This document shows, one piece after another, positions 15,368 to 25,400 of a DNA stretch of 64,000 nt. The notes under the pieces are model-generated. The model searched no databases, was not told where the DNA came from, and saw only the letters and a list, made by a program, of their open reading frames with translations. Position 1 is the stretch's first letter. Every line of letters starts with the position of its first letter. The position numbers and the translations under genes are program-made. This DNA is from JAFGUB01 sp050305515 (GTDB lineage: Bacteria; Campylobacterota; Campylobacteria; Campylobacterales; Sulfurimonadaceae). The stretch lies in assembly GCA_050305515.1 (NCBI GenBank), contig JBNLFL010000005.1, forward strand, positions 1 to 64,000, given 5' to 3'.

Positions 15368-18300
15368 GATCGATTTGTGTCTCATTCTGATCGTGGGTCA
15401 GCGTATCGATCAGGTGAAAGGGGTAGGTAACGGCCCGTTTGAGAATATTAAACGGTGCAATGACGATATCTTTGGCCATCCCGGTCGAGACTTCCGGATT
15501 TTGTAACGGCCCCTTGATATTGACGGTTGTCATGGCAGTACCGTCATCACCGACGAGAATGTAGCCCACGACCGGAAGCTGTGAGACATTACTTCCGAGC
15601 TGCGTCTTTATGCTCAGCTCCATATCAATCCTATTGTTGGGATAATCTGCGATACCCTTTCCGTAAAAGTCCATTTCGTCCGAATCAAATTTCACCGCAT
15701 CAAAGTGCATAATGGCATCTTTGTATTCAAACGCGGCGTATGCCTCCTTGATGGGAATCCCGGCTTTGGCATACCCCGGAAGCGAAAAGCTGGCGAGTGC
15801 GGGAATCGTATTGATAAACGCCAGGACGTTGTTGAAGACGACATACTCCTTCAGGCGGCTTTTGTCGATGCGTGCCACGCCTTTGAAGCTCTCAAGCGTT
15901 CCTTTGACCGCAAAAGAGAACTGTCCGCCTTTATAGGTCGAAAACGCAAGCAGGTGGTTCATGAAGGTGTCATTGAAGTGCTGGCCGTAGAGATAAAATT
16001 GGCCGTTGCGCATTTCCAGTCCGGCACCGCCTTTTTTATAGATGAGTGAACCAAAAATTTCACTGCTGTCACTGCTGATATGAATGGTGTCAGCTAGAGC
16101 TCTGCGCTGCGGTGTAAAGTAGAGGTAGCTCTGATTGGCATCGAGCGTGACGGTCGTGCTTGTCGATCGCTGTGCGCTGGTGTGATCCTTGAGAAAATCG
16201 ACGAAGGCCATGACGTTCAATCCGGCATTCTGAGCGAAAATGGAGACATCGTCTCCGACTTCCAGTGTCACGGCGTTGTTGATGCGCATACGTGTGCGGT
16301 TGTCTTCAAAACGCCCTTCAAAGCGGTAGTGGGTTTGCGGGGTATCGTCCTGAACAAGAATCGGGTAGGCATAATCGACATTGCCGTGAAAATAGAGGGC
16401 ATCCGAATCGGTTTTGGAACCAAGTGTGAGGGAACCCTGCGTAATGTTGTATTCCTGCATCAAAGGGGAGTTGCGCGCCATCTGGGAGAGTTTTGGAAGT
16501 TGCATCTCCCATCCCTGCGGCAGGGATTTGAACGTAAAATCAAGCGACGGCAGTGCGACGCTGACCTGTTGCGCTTCAATGCGAAACTCCAGTTCCGCCT
16601 CTTTTTGATTATGCAGCAGCGCACCGATTTTGTTGTTGTTGATGGAGAGCGCGTCAAGCAGCAGATGGCCGCTGCGTGAGGGCAGGGAGTAGAAGCCGGT
16701 AAGCGTTGTGGAAAACTGCTGATCGATGCCGAGAAAAAGCGGATCAATCGTGAGGTTGTCATCTTTAAGAGCCATTCCAAGCGCACCGATTTCAAAAGGC
16801 GTTCCCTTGTAGCGCCATTGACTTTTAAAAGGGGTCGAGACGGTAAGATTGCGATCATAGCCGATCTGTAGGGCAAGAGCGTTCTGATCGAGCCTGAAGC
16901 CGTCAAGATCAACACTGTGAAGATCCAGAAGGGTTGTAATCTGCATGGCACGCAGATCCAGAGTCGATGATGCATGCAGCAGGCTGGTGTTGTCAACAAT
17001 CACAGCAGTGGGGGGAATATGCGTTCTAAGGCGGTGATAGTCAAAGTCGGTATCAATGGCATCGACGTGCAGTAGATGATGCTGATACTGCCATATCGAA
17101 GCCGGAATTTTCAGCCTGTCAAGAGTTTTTGGAACCATTTCATAGCTTACATGTAAAGGGTTTGTTTGGAGTTGCAGTGACGCATCACCAAAGGGACGTA
17201 TCTCTGTAATATCCGCTTTGAAAAGGCCGGTTCCTTTCGCCGGATTGAACGCGGCGTTGAGAATGCCATGTACCCGCTCCCGGTATGAGGCGTTCATATC
17301 TTTCAGGAGGACATCATTGTTTTTCAGGATCACGCTGCCCGTGTGTACAAACAGAGGCTCACGGTGAAAAAGAACGGCAGCATCGGAAACAGCAAAGGTG
17401 CCCGATGCCGTCGTCTGTTCAGTTTCAAGATCTACCGATAGCGTCAAGTCGGCACGGGTGCTGCCGCTGCGCTGCTTGAGAGGCAGATCGATGCCGTAAT
17501 GGCGTATCAGTCGTACGATGTCATCATCCAGACGGGCCGATGTGTCGATGTGCACCTGAAGCAGGGGATGCTCGGGGTTAAAATCGATTGCGACATCGGT
17601 GTTGTCACCGCGGTTGTCGTAAAAAGCGCTCTCATGCGGTTCGATTTCCAGTTTGCCTTTGCGAAAGCGCACATCAACTTTTTTTGCCGTTGCCGGTTTG
17701 AAACCGCGTGCAAATTCGTAAGCGGCATCGGTAACACTGGCATAAGCGTCAATACTTTGAAGAAGCCCGTGCGGTGGCGCAAAACGGTAGGTACCCGTGA
17801 GCGGATGCAGTGTGATGTCGCCGCTTTTGATGTAATCGGACATCCAGGGTTTGCTCAGCGGATGCAGCGGCAGCAGGGCGACGATTTGGGGCAGGGTAGT
17901 GAGATGGGTATCGGATTCGAGACGAAACGCGACACTTTCGCTGTCGGAACGCATGTACGTGCTAAAGTGATCCGCATTGGCGACTATAGTTTCAATGGTG
18001 CCGTAGAATGCCGAGGTATTAAGGTCGAACAAGGCGGAACCGGTTACATGTAATGTGTCGAAGTACTCCAGAGAGAGCGATGAAAGATATAAAGCCTTCT
18101 CATCCAGCGATACATTGGCATCAAGTCGGTAGTGCGCCCCTTCAGCGTGTACAAGCAGACCGCTCTCGGGAGTATAGCGTAACGAGAGTATTGACCCGTT
18201 ATAGTGGATGTTTTCAATATCGATGTCCCGGAGAAAGGGAAGAAGCGGCGCCATTTTGGAAAGCGCCTTACTGAGATCGCGCGGATCGAATGGCTTTTTT

Positions 18301-18533
18301 TCCGCCAGAGTGTTACTTTTATAGACATGAAGCTCATCGATGGTGAGGCGGATGCCGTTATGGCAATTTATGTATAATGCTTTCCCCTGAATGGCGCCCC
18401 AGTCAAATGTTTGCCAGCCAATGCCTTGTTGCAGTATTAAAAAAATTGAACCTGTAAAGACGAAAAAAAAGATGAAAAGACTCAGTAGCGTAAAATGGAT
18501 CATAGAGATCACTCTGGTGCTGTTGATATCCAT
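15345..18533 (-). CDS. Giant AsmA-like / DUF3971 envelope protein, 1062 aa
   Basis: An N-terminal transmembrane anchor (HFTLLSLFIFFFVFTGSIFLIL) is followed by over 1000 residues of repetitive beta-strand sequence with many short hydrophobic-polar alternations. This matches the AsmA/YhdP/TamB-like bridges that shuttle phospholipids between membranes. Near the C-terminus GIADYPNNRIDMELSIKTQLG and TTVNIKGPLQNPEVS are typical of the AsmA C-terminal region. The ATG at 18533 has CAGGTAG nine bases upstream; an in-frame ATG at 18503 is possible. The 3' end overlaps the permease gene by 23 bases tail to tail. Two TTACATGTAA sites (17147, 18044) encode Leu-His-Val. Its 5' end overlaps that of mltG. 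Confidence 0.8.
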   Translation of the reverse strand: MDINSTRVISMIHFTLLSLFIFFFVFTGSIFLILQQGIGWQTFDWGAIQGKALYINCHNGIRLTIDELHVYKSNTLAEKKPFDPRDLSKALSKMAPLLPFLRDIDIENIHYNGSILSLRYTPESGLLVHAEGAHYRLDANVSLDEKALYLSSLSLEYFDTLHVTGSALFDLNTSAFYGTIETIVANADHFSTYMRSDSESVAFRLESDTHLTTLPQIVALLPLHPLSKPWMSDYIKSGDITLHPLTGTYRFAPPHGLLQSIDAYASVTDAAYEFARGFKPATAKKVDVRFRKGKLEIEPHESAFYDNRGDNTDVAIDFNPEHPLLQVHIDTSARLDDDIVRLIRHYGIDLPLKQRSGSTRADLTLSVDLETEQTTASGTFAVSDAAVLFHREPLFVHTGSVILKNNDVLLKDMNASYRERVHGILNAAFNPAKGTGLFKADITEIRPFGDASLQLQTNPLHVSYEMVPKTLDRLKIPASIWQYQHHLLHVDAIDTDFDYHRLRTHIPPTAVIVDNTSLLHASSTLDLRAMQITTLLDLHSVDLDGFRLDQNALALQIGYDRNLTVSTPFKSQWRYKGTPFEIGALGMALKDDNLTIDPLFLGIDQQFSTTLTGFYSLPSRSGHLLLDALSINNNKIGALLHNQKEAELEFRIEAQQVSVALPSLDFTFKSLPQGWEMQLPKLSQMARNSPLMQEYNITQGSLTLGSKTDSDALYFHGNVDYAYPILVQDDTPQTHYRFEGRFEDNRTRMRINNAVTLEVGDDVSIFAQNAGLNVMAFVDFLKDHTSAQRSTSTTVTLDANQSYLYFTPQRRALADTIHISSDSSEIFGSLIYKKGGAGLEMRNGQFYLYGQHFNDTFMNHLLAFSTYKGGQFSFAVKGTLESFKGVARIDKSRLKEYVVFNNVLAFINTIPALASFSLPGYAKAGIPIKEAYAAFEYKDAIMHFDAVKFDSDEMDFYGKGIADYPNNRIDMELSIKTQLGSNVSQLPVVGYILVGDDGTAMTTVNIKGPLQNPEVSTGMAKDIVIAPFNILKRAVTYPFHLIDTLTHDQNETQIDPTRYVEP

Positions 18534-19410
18534 TTTTTACTACCTGAATTTACCCATGAAAAGCAGCAATGTACTCTATATCCCGCAGGGTTCTATTAAG
18601 CAGATTATAACATACCTCAAAAGCAGAAATTTCGAGCTGACATCTCTTGATGGCTATCTTTTGCGTTTTATCGGATATCCCCAGCAGGGCTGGATCAATA
18701 TTGGGGTTGAGCACCTGAGTCATGGTGATTTTCTTTACCGTCTGGCGACATCAAAGGCTGCCATGACGTCAGTGACACTGATTCCGGGTGAGACAACGGC
18801 GCTTTTCCTCGACTCCCTCTCAAGCAGGCTTTCACTTGACAGAGCGCTTCTGGAGTACTATTTCCTGGAGTTTGCACCCATTTCCGAGGGTGCGCTTGTA
18901 CCTGAAACCTACCATCTTCCCATGGGAATAGATGAAAAACGTGCCATCCGGATTTTGCTGCACCAGTCGCGTCAACAGATGCGTCTCTGGTCGGAAAAAA
19001 TCTTCGGAACCTATGATGAAAAGAAGTGGTTTCATTTCGTAACACTTGCTTCGGTGATACAAAAAGAAGCAGCTTCTGAGGAGGATATGCCGGTAGTCAG
19101 CTCCGTTATCTATAATCGTATTAAAAAAGGGATGCGCCTGCAGATGGACGGAACATTGAACTATGGCCGCTATTCGCATGACAAGATTACGGCAGAGCGC
19201 ATAAAACAGGACAATTCACCGTATAACACCTACAAAAATAACGGCTTGCCACCTCTGCCCGTCTGTAATGTCGGAATCGATGCCATCAAGGCTGCCATTT
19301 TCCCTGCAGACACCGATTTTCTTTATTTTGTACTTGGAAAAGATGGAAAACACCACTACACAAGTTACTTTTCTACACATAGAAAAAATATCATAAATGC
19401 TACTAAATGA
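18472..19410 (+). CDS. mltG: Endolytic murein transglycosylase MltG (YceG-like)
   Basis: MltG cuts nascent glycan strands and so sets peptidoglycan chain length. The protein has an N-terminal anchor (WIIEITLVLLISIFYYL) and a C-terminal YceG domain with the catalytic-region pattern LASVIQKEAASEEDMP, where the Glu in QKEA is the expected catalytic residue, followed by VIYNRIKKGMRLQMDGTLNYG and DNSPYNTY. I chose ATG 18472 because the usual MltG begins with a short basic stretch before the helix; upstream ATGs at 18391 and 18421 have no ribosome site, and neither is strong at 18472. The start lies inside the divergent AsmA-like gene. Confidence 0.9.
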   Translation: MKRLSSVKWIIEITLVLLISIFYYLNLPMKSSNVLYIPQGSIKQIITYLKSRNFELTSLDGYLLRFIGYPQQGWINIGVEHLSHGDFLYRLATSKAAMTSVTLIPGETTALFLDSLSSRLSLDRALLEYYFLEFAPISEGALVPETYHLPMGIDEKRAIRILLHQSRQQMRLWSEKIFGTYDEKKWFHFVTLASVIQKEAASEEDMPVVSSVIYNRIKKGMRLQMDGTLNYGRYSHDKITAERIKQDNSPYNTYKNNGLPPLPVCNVGIDAIKAAIFPADTDFLYFVLGKDGKHHYTSYFSTHRKNIINATK

Positions 19411-19511
19411 TACATATTTGGAAAAACTCGATAGAGAAGTCATAAAGAAGATGATAGATTTTTTTGATAAGTGCTACACTGTGACCTGAAATTTTAAATC
19501 AGAGGAACAGC

Positions 19512-21686
19512 ATGTCTAAAATCATTTGGTCGAAAATCGACGAAGCCCCGGCACTGGCAACATACTCTTTCTTCCCAATCGCAGCAAAATTCTGTGCTGC
19601 TGGCGGTGTTGAACTGGAGCAGAGTGATATCTCTTTGGCAGGTCGTGTACTGGCTGCAATGGGCAAGGGAGAGGATGAACTTTCAAAACTTGGCGAACTC
19701 TGTGTCAAACCTGAAGGTAACATCATCAAGCTTCCAAACGTTTCGGCTTCAGTCGGTCAGCTCAAAGACTGTATCGCTGAACTTCAGTCTCAGGGGTATG
19801 ACATCCCGAACTACCCTGAAAATCCGCAGACTGATGCAGAAAAAGAGATTCAGGCTAAATACAGCACGTGTCTCGGTTCGGCGGTTAACCCGGTACTTCG
19901 TGAAGGTAACTCCGATCGTCGTGCAGCCAAGGCGGTAAAAAACTTTGCACAGAAAAACCCGCACAAACTCCGTGCCTACTCTGAGAACTCCAAAGCGGCT
20001 GTGATGCACATGGAGGGTAAAGGTGACTTCTACGGTAATGAAAAATCGGTCACACTGGAGAAAGGACAAAAAGTAACGATTGCACTCAACGGCAAGGAAC
20101 TTACATCAATCAAAGCACTTGACGGTGAAGTCCTTGACGGTACTTTCATGTCCGTCAAAGCGCTTCGTGCATTCTACAAACACTCCATTGAAGAAGCAAA
20201 AGCGAAAGGCGTCATCTGGTCACTGCACCTTAAAGCTACCATGATGAAGATCTCTGATCCTGTCATGTTCGGTCATGCTTTTGAAATCTTCTTTGAAGAT
20301 GTATTCGCGAAATATGCTGATCTGTTTAAAGAGCTGGGTGTCAATCCCAATCTCGGTATGTCAGACCTTGAAAAGAAAATCAAGGGTCATGCCAAAGAGG
20401 CCGAGATCAAAGCGGCATTCCAGGCTGTTGTTGACGCAGATGCTCCAAAAATCGCTATGGTTGATTCTGACAAAGGTCAGACAAACTTTAATGCATCAAA
20501 CGACGTCATCATCGACGCTTCCATGCCGGTCGTTGTTCGTGAAGGCGGTAAACAGTGGGATCGTACCGGTGCGGCTCTTGAGACTCTGGCTGTTATTCCG
20601 GATTCTACCTATGCGATGTTCCATGCTGAAATGGTCGCAGACTGTGTTAAAAACGGCCAGTATGATGTTGCAACCATGGGTACCATGCAAAATGTCGGTC
20701 TTATGGCTCAAAAGGCAGAAGAGTATGGTTCCCATCCGACAACTTTCGAACTGAAAGAAGCCGGTAAAGTAACCGTTACTGCCGAAGACGGTACGGAACT
20801 GATGAGTTTTGAGTGTGAAGCCGGTGATATCTGGCGTATGTCCCGTGCGAAAGACATTCCGATCAAAGACTGGATCCGTCTCGCATTCGAACGTGGTCAG
20901 ATCGAGCAGATTCCGGTTGTCTTCTGGCTGGACGAAAACCGTGCGCACGATGCGCAAATGATTGCAAAAGTCAAAAAATATATGCCGGAATTTAACACAG
21001 AGGGTCTCGAGATTCATTTCCTTGACATCACTGCCGCGACACGTTTCACCAACGAGCGTATTCGCAAAGGTCTCAATACCATCGCTGTTACCGGTAACGT
21101 CCTTCGTGACCACCTGACAGATATGTACCCGATCCTCGAGCTTGGAACATCGGCAAAAATGCTCTCCATCGTTCCATTGCTTGCAGGTGGCGGTCTGTTC
21201 GAAACCGGTGCGGGCGGTTCTGCACCCAAGCATGTCGATCAGTTCCTGGCAGAAGGTCACCTTCGCTGGGACTCTCTGGGCGAATTTCTCGCACTCGCAG
21301 AATCACTGAGAATGATCGAGCAGAAGAGCCCCAATGCAGCACTCAAAGCTGTGACTGCGGCACTTGATGTGGCCAACCAGGCGTATCTTGACAACAATAA
21401 AGCGCCTGGCCGTAAAGCGGGTGAGCCTGATAACAAAGCGTCACACTTCTATGTCGCTCAGTACTGGGCCAATGCGCTTGCCACATGCGGCGATGCGGCA
21501 CTCGAAGCGAAATTCGCTCCGGTAGCAAAAGCACTGATCGAAAAAGAGGATCAGATCATGGCCGAGCTCATGGCTGTAGAGGGTAAACCGCAGGATATCG
21601 GCGGTTACTTCCATCCGGATGACGCCAAAGCTGAAAAAGCGATGCGTCCTTCTGCGACACTCAACGCTATCATCAACAACATTTAA
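19512..21686 (+). CDS. icd: Isocitrate dehydrogenase, monomeric NADP-type
   Basis: This ~80 kDa monomeric enzyme (IDH type II) interconverts isocitrate and 2-oxoglutarate plus CO2. The 724-residue length, the start SKIIWSKIDEAPALATYSFFPI, the substrate region NSDRRAAKAVKNFAQKNPHK (residues about 130-150), and the C-terminal YFHPDDAKAEKAMRPSATLN are diagnostic of the family. In autotrophic Campylobacterota this form works in the reductive direction together with OorDABC; here direction is an inference. It leads the central carbon cluster and is separated from mdh by a 169-base structured gap. The ATG follows AGAGGA by five bases. Confidence 0.97.
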   Translation: MSKIIWSKIDEAPALATYSFFPIAAKFCAAGGVELEQSDISLAGRVLAAMGKGEDELSKLGELCVKPEGNIIKLPNVSASVGQLKDCIAELQSQGYDIPNYPENPQTDAEKEIQAKYSTCLGSAVNPVLREGNSDRRAAKAVKNFAQKNPHKLRAYSENSKAAVMHMEGKGDFYGNEKSVTLEKGQKVTIALNGKELTSIKALDGEVLDGTFMSVKALRAFYKHSIEEAKAKGVIWSLHLKATMMKISDPVMFGHAFEIFFEDVFAKYADLFKELGVNPNLGMSDLEKKIKGHAKEAEIKAAFQAVVDADAPKIAMVDSDKGQTNFNASNDVIIDASMPVVVREGGKQWDRTGAALETLAVIPDSTYAMFHAEMVADCVKNGQYDVATMGTMQNVGLMAQKAEEYGSHPTTFELKEAGKVTVTAEDGTELMSFECEAGDIWRMSRAKDIPIKDWIRLAFERGQIEQIPVVFWLDENRAHDAQMIAKVKKYMPEFNTEGLEIHFLDITAATRFTNERIRKGLNTIAVTGNVLRDHLTDMYPILELGTSAKMLSIVPLLAGGGLFETGAGGSAPKHVDQFLAEGHLRWDSLGEFLALAESLRMIEQKSPNAALKAVTAALDVANQAYLDNNKAPGRKAGEPDNKASHFYVAQYWANALATCGDAALEAKFAPVAKALIEKEDQIMAELMAVEGKPQDIGGYFHPDDAKAEKAMRPSATLNAIINNI

Positions 21687-21703
21687 GACGTTCTCGCTTT
21701 TAA

Positions 21704-21723
21704 GTATCGGCTTTGGCCGATAC
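21704..21723 (+). promoter_or_regulatory. Stem-loop between icd and mdh
   Basis: GTATCGGC (21704-21711) pairs perfectly with GCCGATAC (21716-21723) around TTTG. There is no T tract after it, so it is not a standard terminator; it could stabilise the icd mRNA end or weaken read-through into mdh. A second imperfect hairpin lies at about 21770-21805 around ATGTG-TTCG-CACAT. Confidence 0.5.
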
Positions 21724-21855
21724 CATAAAGGTGAAAACCTTTGCCCTTCCGTCAGTCATATTTTTATACTTAAATGGTATGTGTTCGCACATGGTGCTTA
21801 AGTGTAATTGAGATAGGATTGGACGGGAATATTTTTCGAAATCCAAGGAGTCCAG

Positions 21856-22815
21856 ATGAATCACGGAAAACGCGTCGGTATCGTAGGAGCCGGAAACGTA
21901 GGCGCAACGGTTGCCTACTCTCTTGCCATGCTCGGATCTGCGCATGAAGTTATTTTACGCGACAATAAAATCGACGTAGCGAAAGGGAAGGCACTTGACA
22001 TGTCACAGGCTGCTGCCGCAGTACGTTCGCATACGGTTGTCAGTGTCGCTGAAGATATGACCCAGCTTAACAACTGTGACGTAGTCGTCGTCACTGCCGG
22101 AAGTCCCCGTCTTCCGGGTATGAGCCGCGATGACCTATTGATGATTAATGCAAAAATCACAAAAGAGGTCATTGAGGGAATCGCCAAATACTCTCCCAAT
22201 GCCATTATTATCATGGTCTCCAACCCTCTTGATGCGATGACCTACGTTGCTCTTAAAGAGAGCGGTTTTGAACGTAGCCGCGTCATCGGTATGGCCGGTA
22301 TTCTTGACAGCTCGCGCATGGCGGCGTTCATTCAGGAAAAACTGGGCTACGGCGGCGGCCAGATCCGTGCTTCCGTCATGGGCGGTCACGGCGATGATAT
22401 GGTTCCGCTTCCGCGTTATTCTACCGTTGCAGGAGTTCCGCTGACGGACGTTCTGACCAATGCCGAAATTGACGAGATCGTCCACAGAACCCGTCATGGC
22501 GGTGCCGAGATCGTCGGTCACCTGAAAACCGGTTCTGCCTATTATGCACCGGCAAAATCAACAGCCATCATGGTTGAAGCAATCCTCAAAGACACCAAAC
22601 AGATTCATCCGTGCGCGGTGTATCTCGAAGGCGAGTACGGCTTTTCCGATGTCGTCTCCGGCGTGCCTGTTATGCTGGGTGCCAATGGTGCCGAGAAGAT
22701 TATTGAAGTGACACTTGATGAGAGAGAAAAAGCGATGTTCGCACGTTCGTGTGCATCGGTTCAGTCCCTGATTGATACGCTCAATACCAATAAATTTTTT
22801 GAAGGAGGGCAATGA
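21856..22815 (+). CDS. mdh: Malate dehydrogenase (LDH-like type)
   Basis: The enzyme interconverts malate and oxaloacetate with NAD(H). The N-terminal Rossmann motif VGIVGAGNVGATVAY is followed by TAGSPRLPGMSRDDLL, whose Arg residues bind the dicarboxylate, and by the catalytic His in SVMGGHGDDMVPLPRY near residue 178. At 319 residues it belongs to the LDH-like MDH group (MDH3) common in Campylobacterota and other autotrophs. The ribosome site is AAGGAG. Its stop overlaps the fumC start, so both are translated from one message. Confidence 0.95.
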   Translation: MNHGKRVGIVGAGNVGATVAYSLAMLGSAHEVILRDNKIDVAKGKALDMSQAAAAVRSHTVVSVAEDMTQLNNCDVVVVTAGSPRLPGMSRDDLLMINAKITKEVIEGIAKYSPNAIIIMVSNPLDAMTYVALKESGFERSRVIGMAGILDSSRMAAFIQEKLGYGGGQIRASVMGGHGDDMVPLPRYSTVAGVPLTDVLTNAEIDEIVHRTRHGGAEIVGHLKTGSAYYAPAKSTAIMVEAILKDTKQIHPCAVYLEGEYGFSDVVSGVPVMLGANGAEKIIEVTLDEREKAMFARSCASVQSLIDTLNTNKFFEGGQ

Positions 22816-24206
22816 TGTCATTTCGTGTTGAAAAAGATACTATGGGGGAGATGCAGGTCCCGATAGATGCCTATTGGGGTGCGCAGACACAGCGCTCCAT
22901 CGAGAATTTCAGAATCGGCGAAGAGACGATGCCTTATGAGATTACCCGGGCATTTTCCTATTTGAAAAAAGCCGTGGCACTGGTCAATATGGATCTTGGC
23001 AAACTGGATGCAACCAAAGCCAATGCCATCGCCCAGGCTGCCGATGACATGCTTGGCGGCAAACTTGACGGAAACTACCCGCTTGTCGTATGGCAGACGG
23101 GCTCAGGCACGCAGTCAAACATGAATAACAATGAAGTACTCGCCAATCGTGCGACCGAGATTCTTGGCGGTGATTTTCGCAAAGAGAAACTGGTTCATCC
23201 CAATGATGACGTCAACAAGTCACAATCATCAAATGACACCTATCCTACAGCGTTACATGTAGCATCCGTTATCGCAGTGGAAGAGCGTCTGCTTCCCGCC
23301 ATTGCCAAACTCAAAGCAACGCTTCAGGCCAAAAGCGAAGCCTTCAGCGACATTGTAAAAATCGGACGAACGCATCTTCAGGACGCGACGCCTCTGACAC
23401 TGGGACAGGAGATCAGCGGTTGGGTCGAGATGCTCTCCAAATGCGAGAAGATGGCGGTTGATTCACTTGAAGCGGTTCGCGAACTGGCCCTTGGCGGTAC
23501 GGCTGTAGGAACAGGCCTTAACGCCCACCCGGAACTGGGCGAACGTGTTGCTGCAAAACTGACAGAGCTTACCGGACATCAGTTTGTTACGGCTCCGAAC
23601 AAGTTCCATGCATTGACAAGTCACGATGCACTGGTCTTTGCCCATGGTGCACTCAAAGCACTTGCTGCGGATATGATGAAAATTGCCAACGACGTACGCT
23701 GGCTCGCATCGGGTCCGCGTTGCGGCCTTGGAGAGATTACGATTCCCGAAAATGAACCGGGCTCGTCCATCATGCCGGGTAAAGTCAATCCGACCCAATC
23801 CGAAGCGGTTACCATGGTCGCCTGTCAGGTCATGGGCAATGATGCCGCCATCGGTTTCGCGGCGAGTCAGGGGAACTTCGAACTGAATGTTTTCAAACCG
23901 GTTATCGCGCACAATTTCCTGCAGTCGGTTCGCCTTTTGGCTGATTCCATTGTCTCTTTTAATGACAATGCAGCCGTCGGCATTATGCCTGTCAAAGAAA
24001 AAATCGACCACTATCTGCATGATTCGCTCATGCTGGTAACGGCACTCAATCCGTATATCGGATATGACAATGCTGCCAAAATCGCCAAAACGGCACACAA
24101 AAACAATTCCACGCTCAAAGCGACCGCCATAGAACTGGGTCTGCTGAGTGCGGAAGAATTTGACAGGTATGTCGTACCTGAAGATATGATCGCGCCAAAA
24201 GCGTAA
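22815..24206 (+). CDS. fumC: Fumarate hydratase, class II
   Basis: Fumarase C interconverts fumarate and malate without an iron-sulfur cluster. The signature GSSIMPGKVNPTQSEA near residue 317 is the class II active-site loop, TGSGTQSNMNNNEVL near 98 and GRTHLQDATPLT near 185 complete the site. The length of 463 residues is normal. ATG 22815 sits six bases after GGAGG and overlaps the mdh TGA; ATG 22812 would be too close. A one-mismatch palindrome site (TTACATGTAG at 23253) encodes Leu-His-Val. Confidence 0.97.
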   Translation: MSFRVEKDTMGEMQVPIDAYWGAQTQRSIENFRIGEETMPYEITRAFSYLKKAVALVNMDLGKLDATKANAIAQAADDMLGGKLDGNYPLVVWQTGSGTQSNMNNNEVLANRATEILGGDFRKEKLVHPNDDVNKSQSSNDTYPTALHVASVIAVEERLLPAIAKLKATLQAKSEAFSDIVKIGRTHLQDATPLTLGQEISGWVEMLSKCEKMAVDSLEAVRELALGGTAVGTGLNAHPELGERVAAKLTELTGHQFVTAPNKFHALTSHDALVFAHGALKALAADMMKIANDVRWLASGPRCGLGEITIPENEPGSSIMPGKVNPTQSEAVTMVACQVMGNDAAIGFAASQGNFELNVFKPVIAHNFLQSVRLLADSIVSFNDNAAVGIMPVKEKIDHYLHDSLMLVTALNPYIGYDNAAKIAKTAHKNNSTLKATAIELGLLSAEEFDRYVVPEDMIAPKA

Positions 24207-24227
24207 ATTTAACCTAAGGAGAAATGG

Positions 24228-25400
24228 ATGAATATACACGAATATCAAGCCAAGCAGATTTTCGCGAAATACGGTGTACCTACACCTCGCGGTATCGTAG
24301 CCAATACAGCAGACCAGGCAGTACGCAATGCGGCAGAACTTGGTGGGAATATCTGGGTTGTAAAAGCTCAGATTCATGCTGGTGGCCGTGGTCTTGGCGG
24401 CGGTGTCAAATTGGCGCGTTCTTTGGATGAAGTTGCGGAGCATGCAACACATATTCTGGGTATGAATCTGGTTACGCATCAGACGGGTCCCGAAGGAAAA
24501 CTGGTTCAGAAGATTTACATCGAAGAGGGCGCGGATATCAAAGACGAGCTCTATCTTGGTGTGGTACTTGACCGTGCCAAAGAGTTGCCTGTCATCATGG
24601 CTTCTACCGAAGGTGGAATGGAAATCGAGAAGGTTGCAGAAGAGTCTCCCGAAAAGATTATTAAAGTTGCAGTAGATCCTGCTATCGGTTTTCAGGGCTT
24701 TCACGGTCGTGAACTTGTTTTCGGTCTTGGAATTACGGATCCTACTGAGCAGAAAAAATTCATCAAGTTTGCAGCGGCACTCTTCAAACTTTACATGGAA
24801 AACGATGCCGAACTTATTGAAATCAACCCGTTGATCAAAACCGGTGCCGGCGACTTCATTGCGCTTGACGGAAAAATGGGCTTTGATGATTCCGCTCTGG
24901 GACGGCATCCTGACATTGAAGACATGCGTGATATCTTTGAAGAAGATCCTGACGAGCGTGAAGCCGGCCGTTACGGTCTCTCGTATGTCAGTCTTGATGG
25001 TGAAATCGGCTGCATGGTTAACGGAGCAGGGCTTGCTATGGGGACGATGGATACCATCAACTACATGGGCGGTACTCCGGCAAACTTCCTCGATGTCGGC
25101 GGAAAAGCGAATGCTGAAACTGTTGCCAAAGGGTTTGAAATCATTTTGAAAAACCCTAATGTCAAAGCCATTTTCGTCAATATTTTTGGCGGTATTGTTC
25201 GCTGTGACCGTATTGCCAACGGTATTCTGGAAGCGACTAAAATGGTTAACGTCAATGTTCCGGTTATCGTACGTCTGGATGGAACTAATGCTCCCGAAGC
25301 AGCTGAAATTCTGAAAAATGCCAATATTGCCAATGTTATTGCGGCAGAAGATCTTGCCGATGGTGCAGCCAAAGCCGTAGCGGCAGCGAAAGGAGAGTAA
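24228..25400 (+). CDS. sucC: Succinyl-CoA synthetase, beta subunit (ADP-forming type)
   Basis: With SucD this enzyme interconverts succinate and succinyl-CoA with ATP or GTP. The start NIHEYQAKQIFAKYGVPTPRG, the ATP-grasp loop AQIHAGGRGLGGGVKLA, and the metal site EINPLIKT (near residue 200) are typical; FVNIFGGIVRCDRIANG lies near 317. It is immediately followed by sucD and lies in one operon with fumC upstream and oorDABC downstream, so succinyl-CoA made here feeds the 2-oxoglutarate oxidoreductase. Confidence 0.97.
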   Translation: MNIHEYQAKQIFAKYGVPTPRGIVANTADQAVRNAAELGGNIWVVKAQIHAGGRGLGGGVKLARSLDEVAEHATHILGMNLVTHQTGPEGKLVQKIYIEEGADIKDELYLGVVLDRAKELPVIMASTEGGMEIEKVAEESPEKIIKVAVDPAIGFQGFHGRELVFGLGITDPTEQKKFIKFAAALFKLYMENDAELIEINPLIKTGAGDFIALDGKMGFDDSALGRHPDIEDMRDIFEEDPDEREAGRYGLSYVSLDGEIGCMVNGAGLAMGTMDTINYMGGTPANFLDVGGKANAETVAKGFEIILKNPNVKAIFVNIFGGIVRCDRIANGILEATKMVNVNVPVIVRLDGTNAPEAAEILKNANIANVIAAEDLADGAAKAVAAAKGE

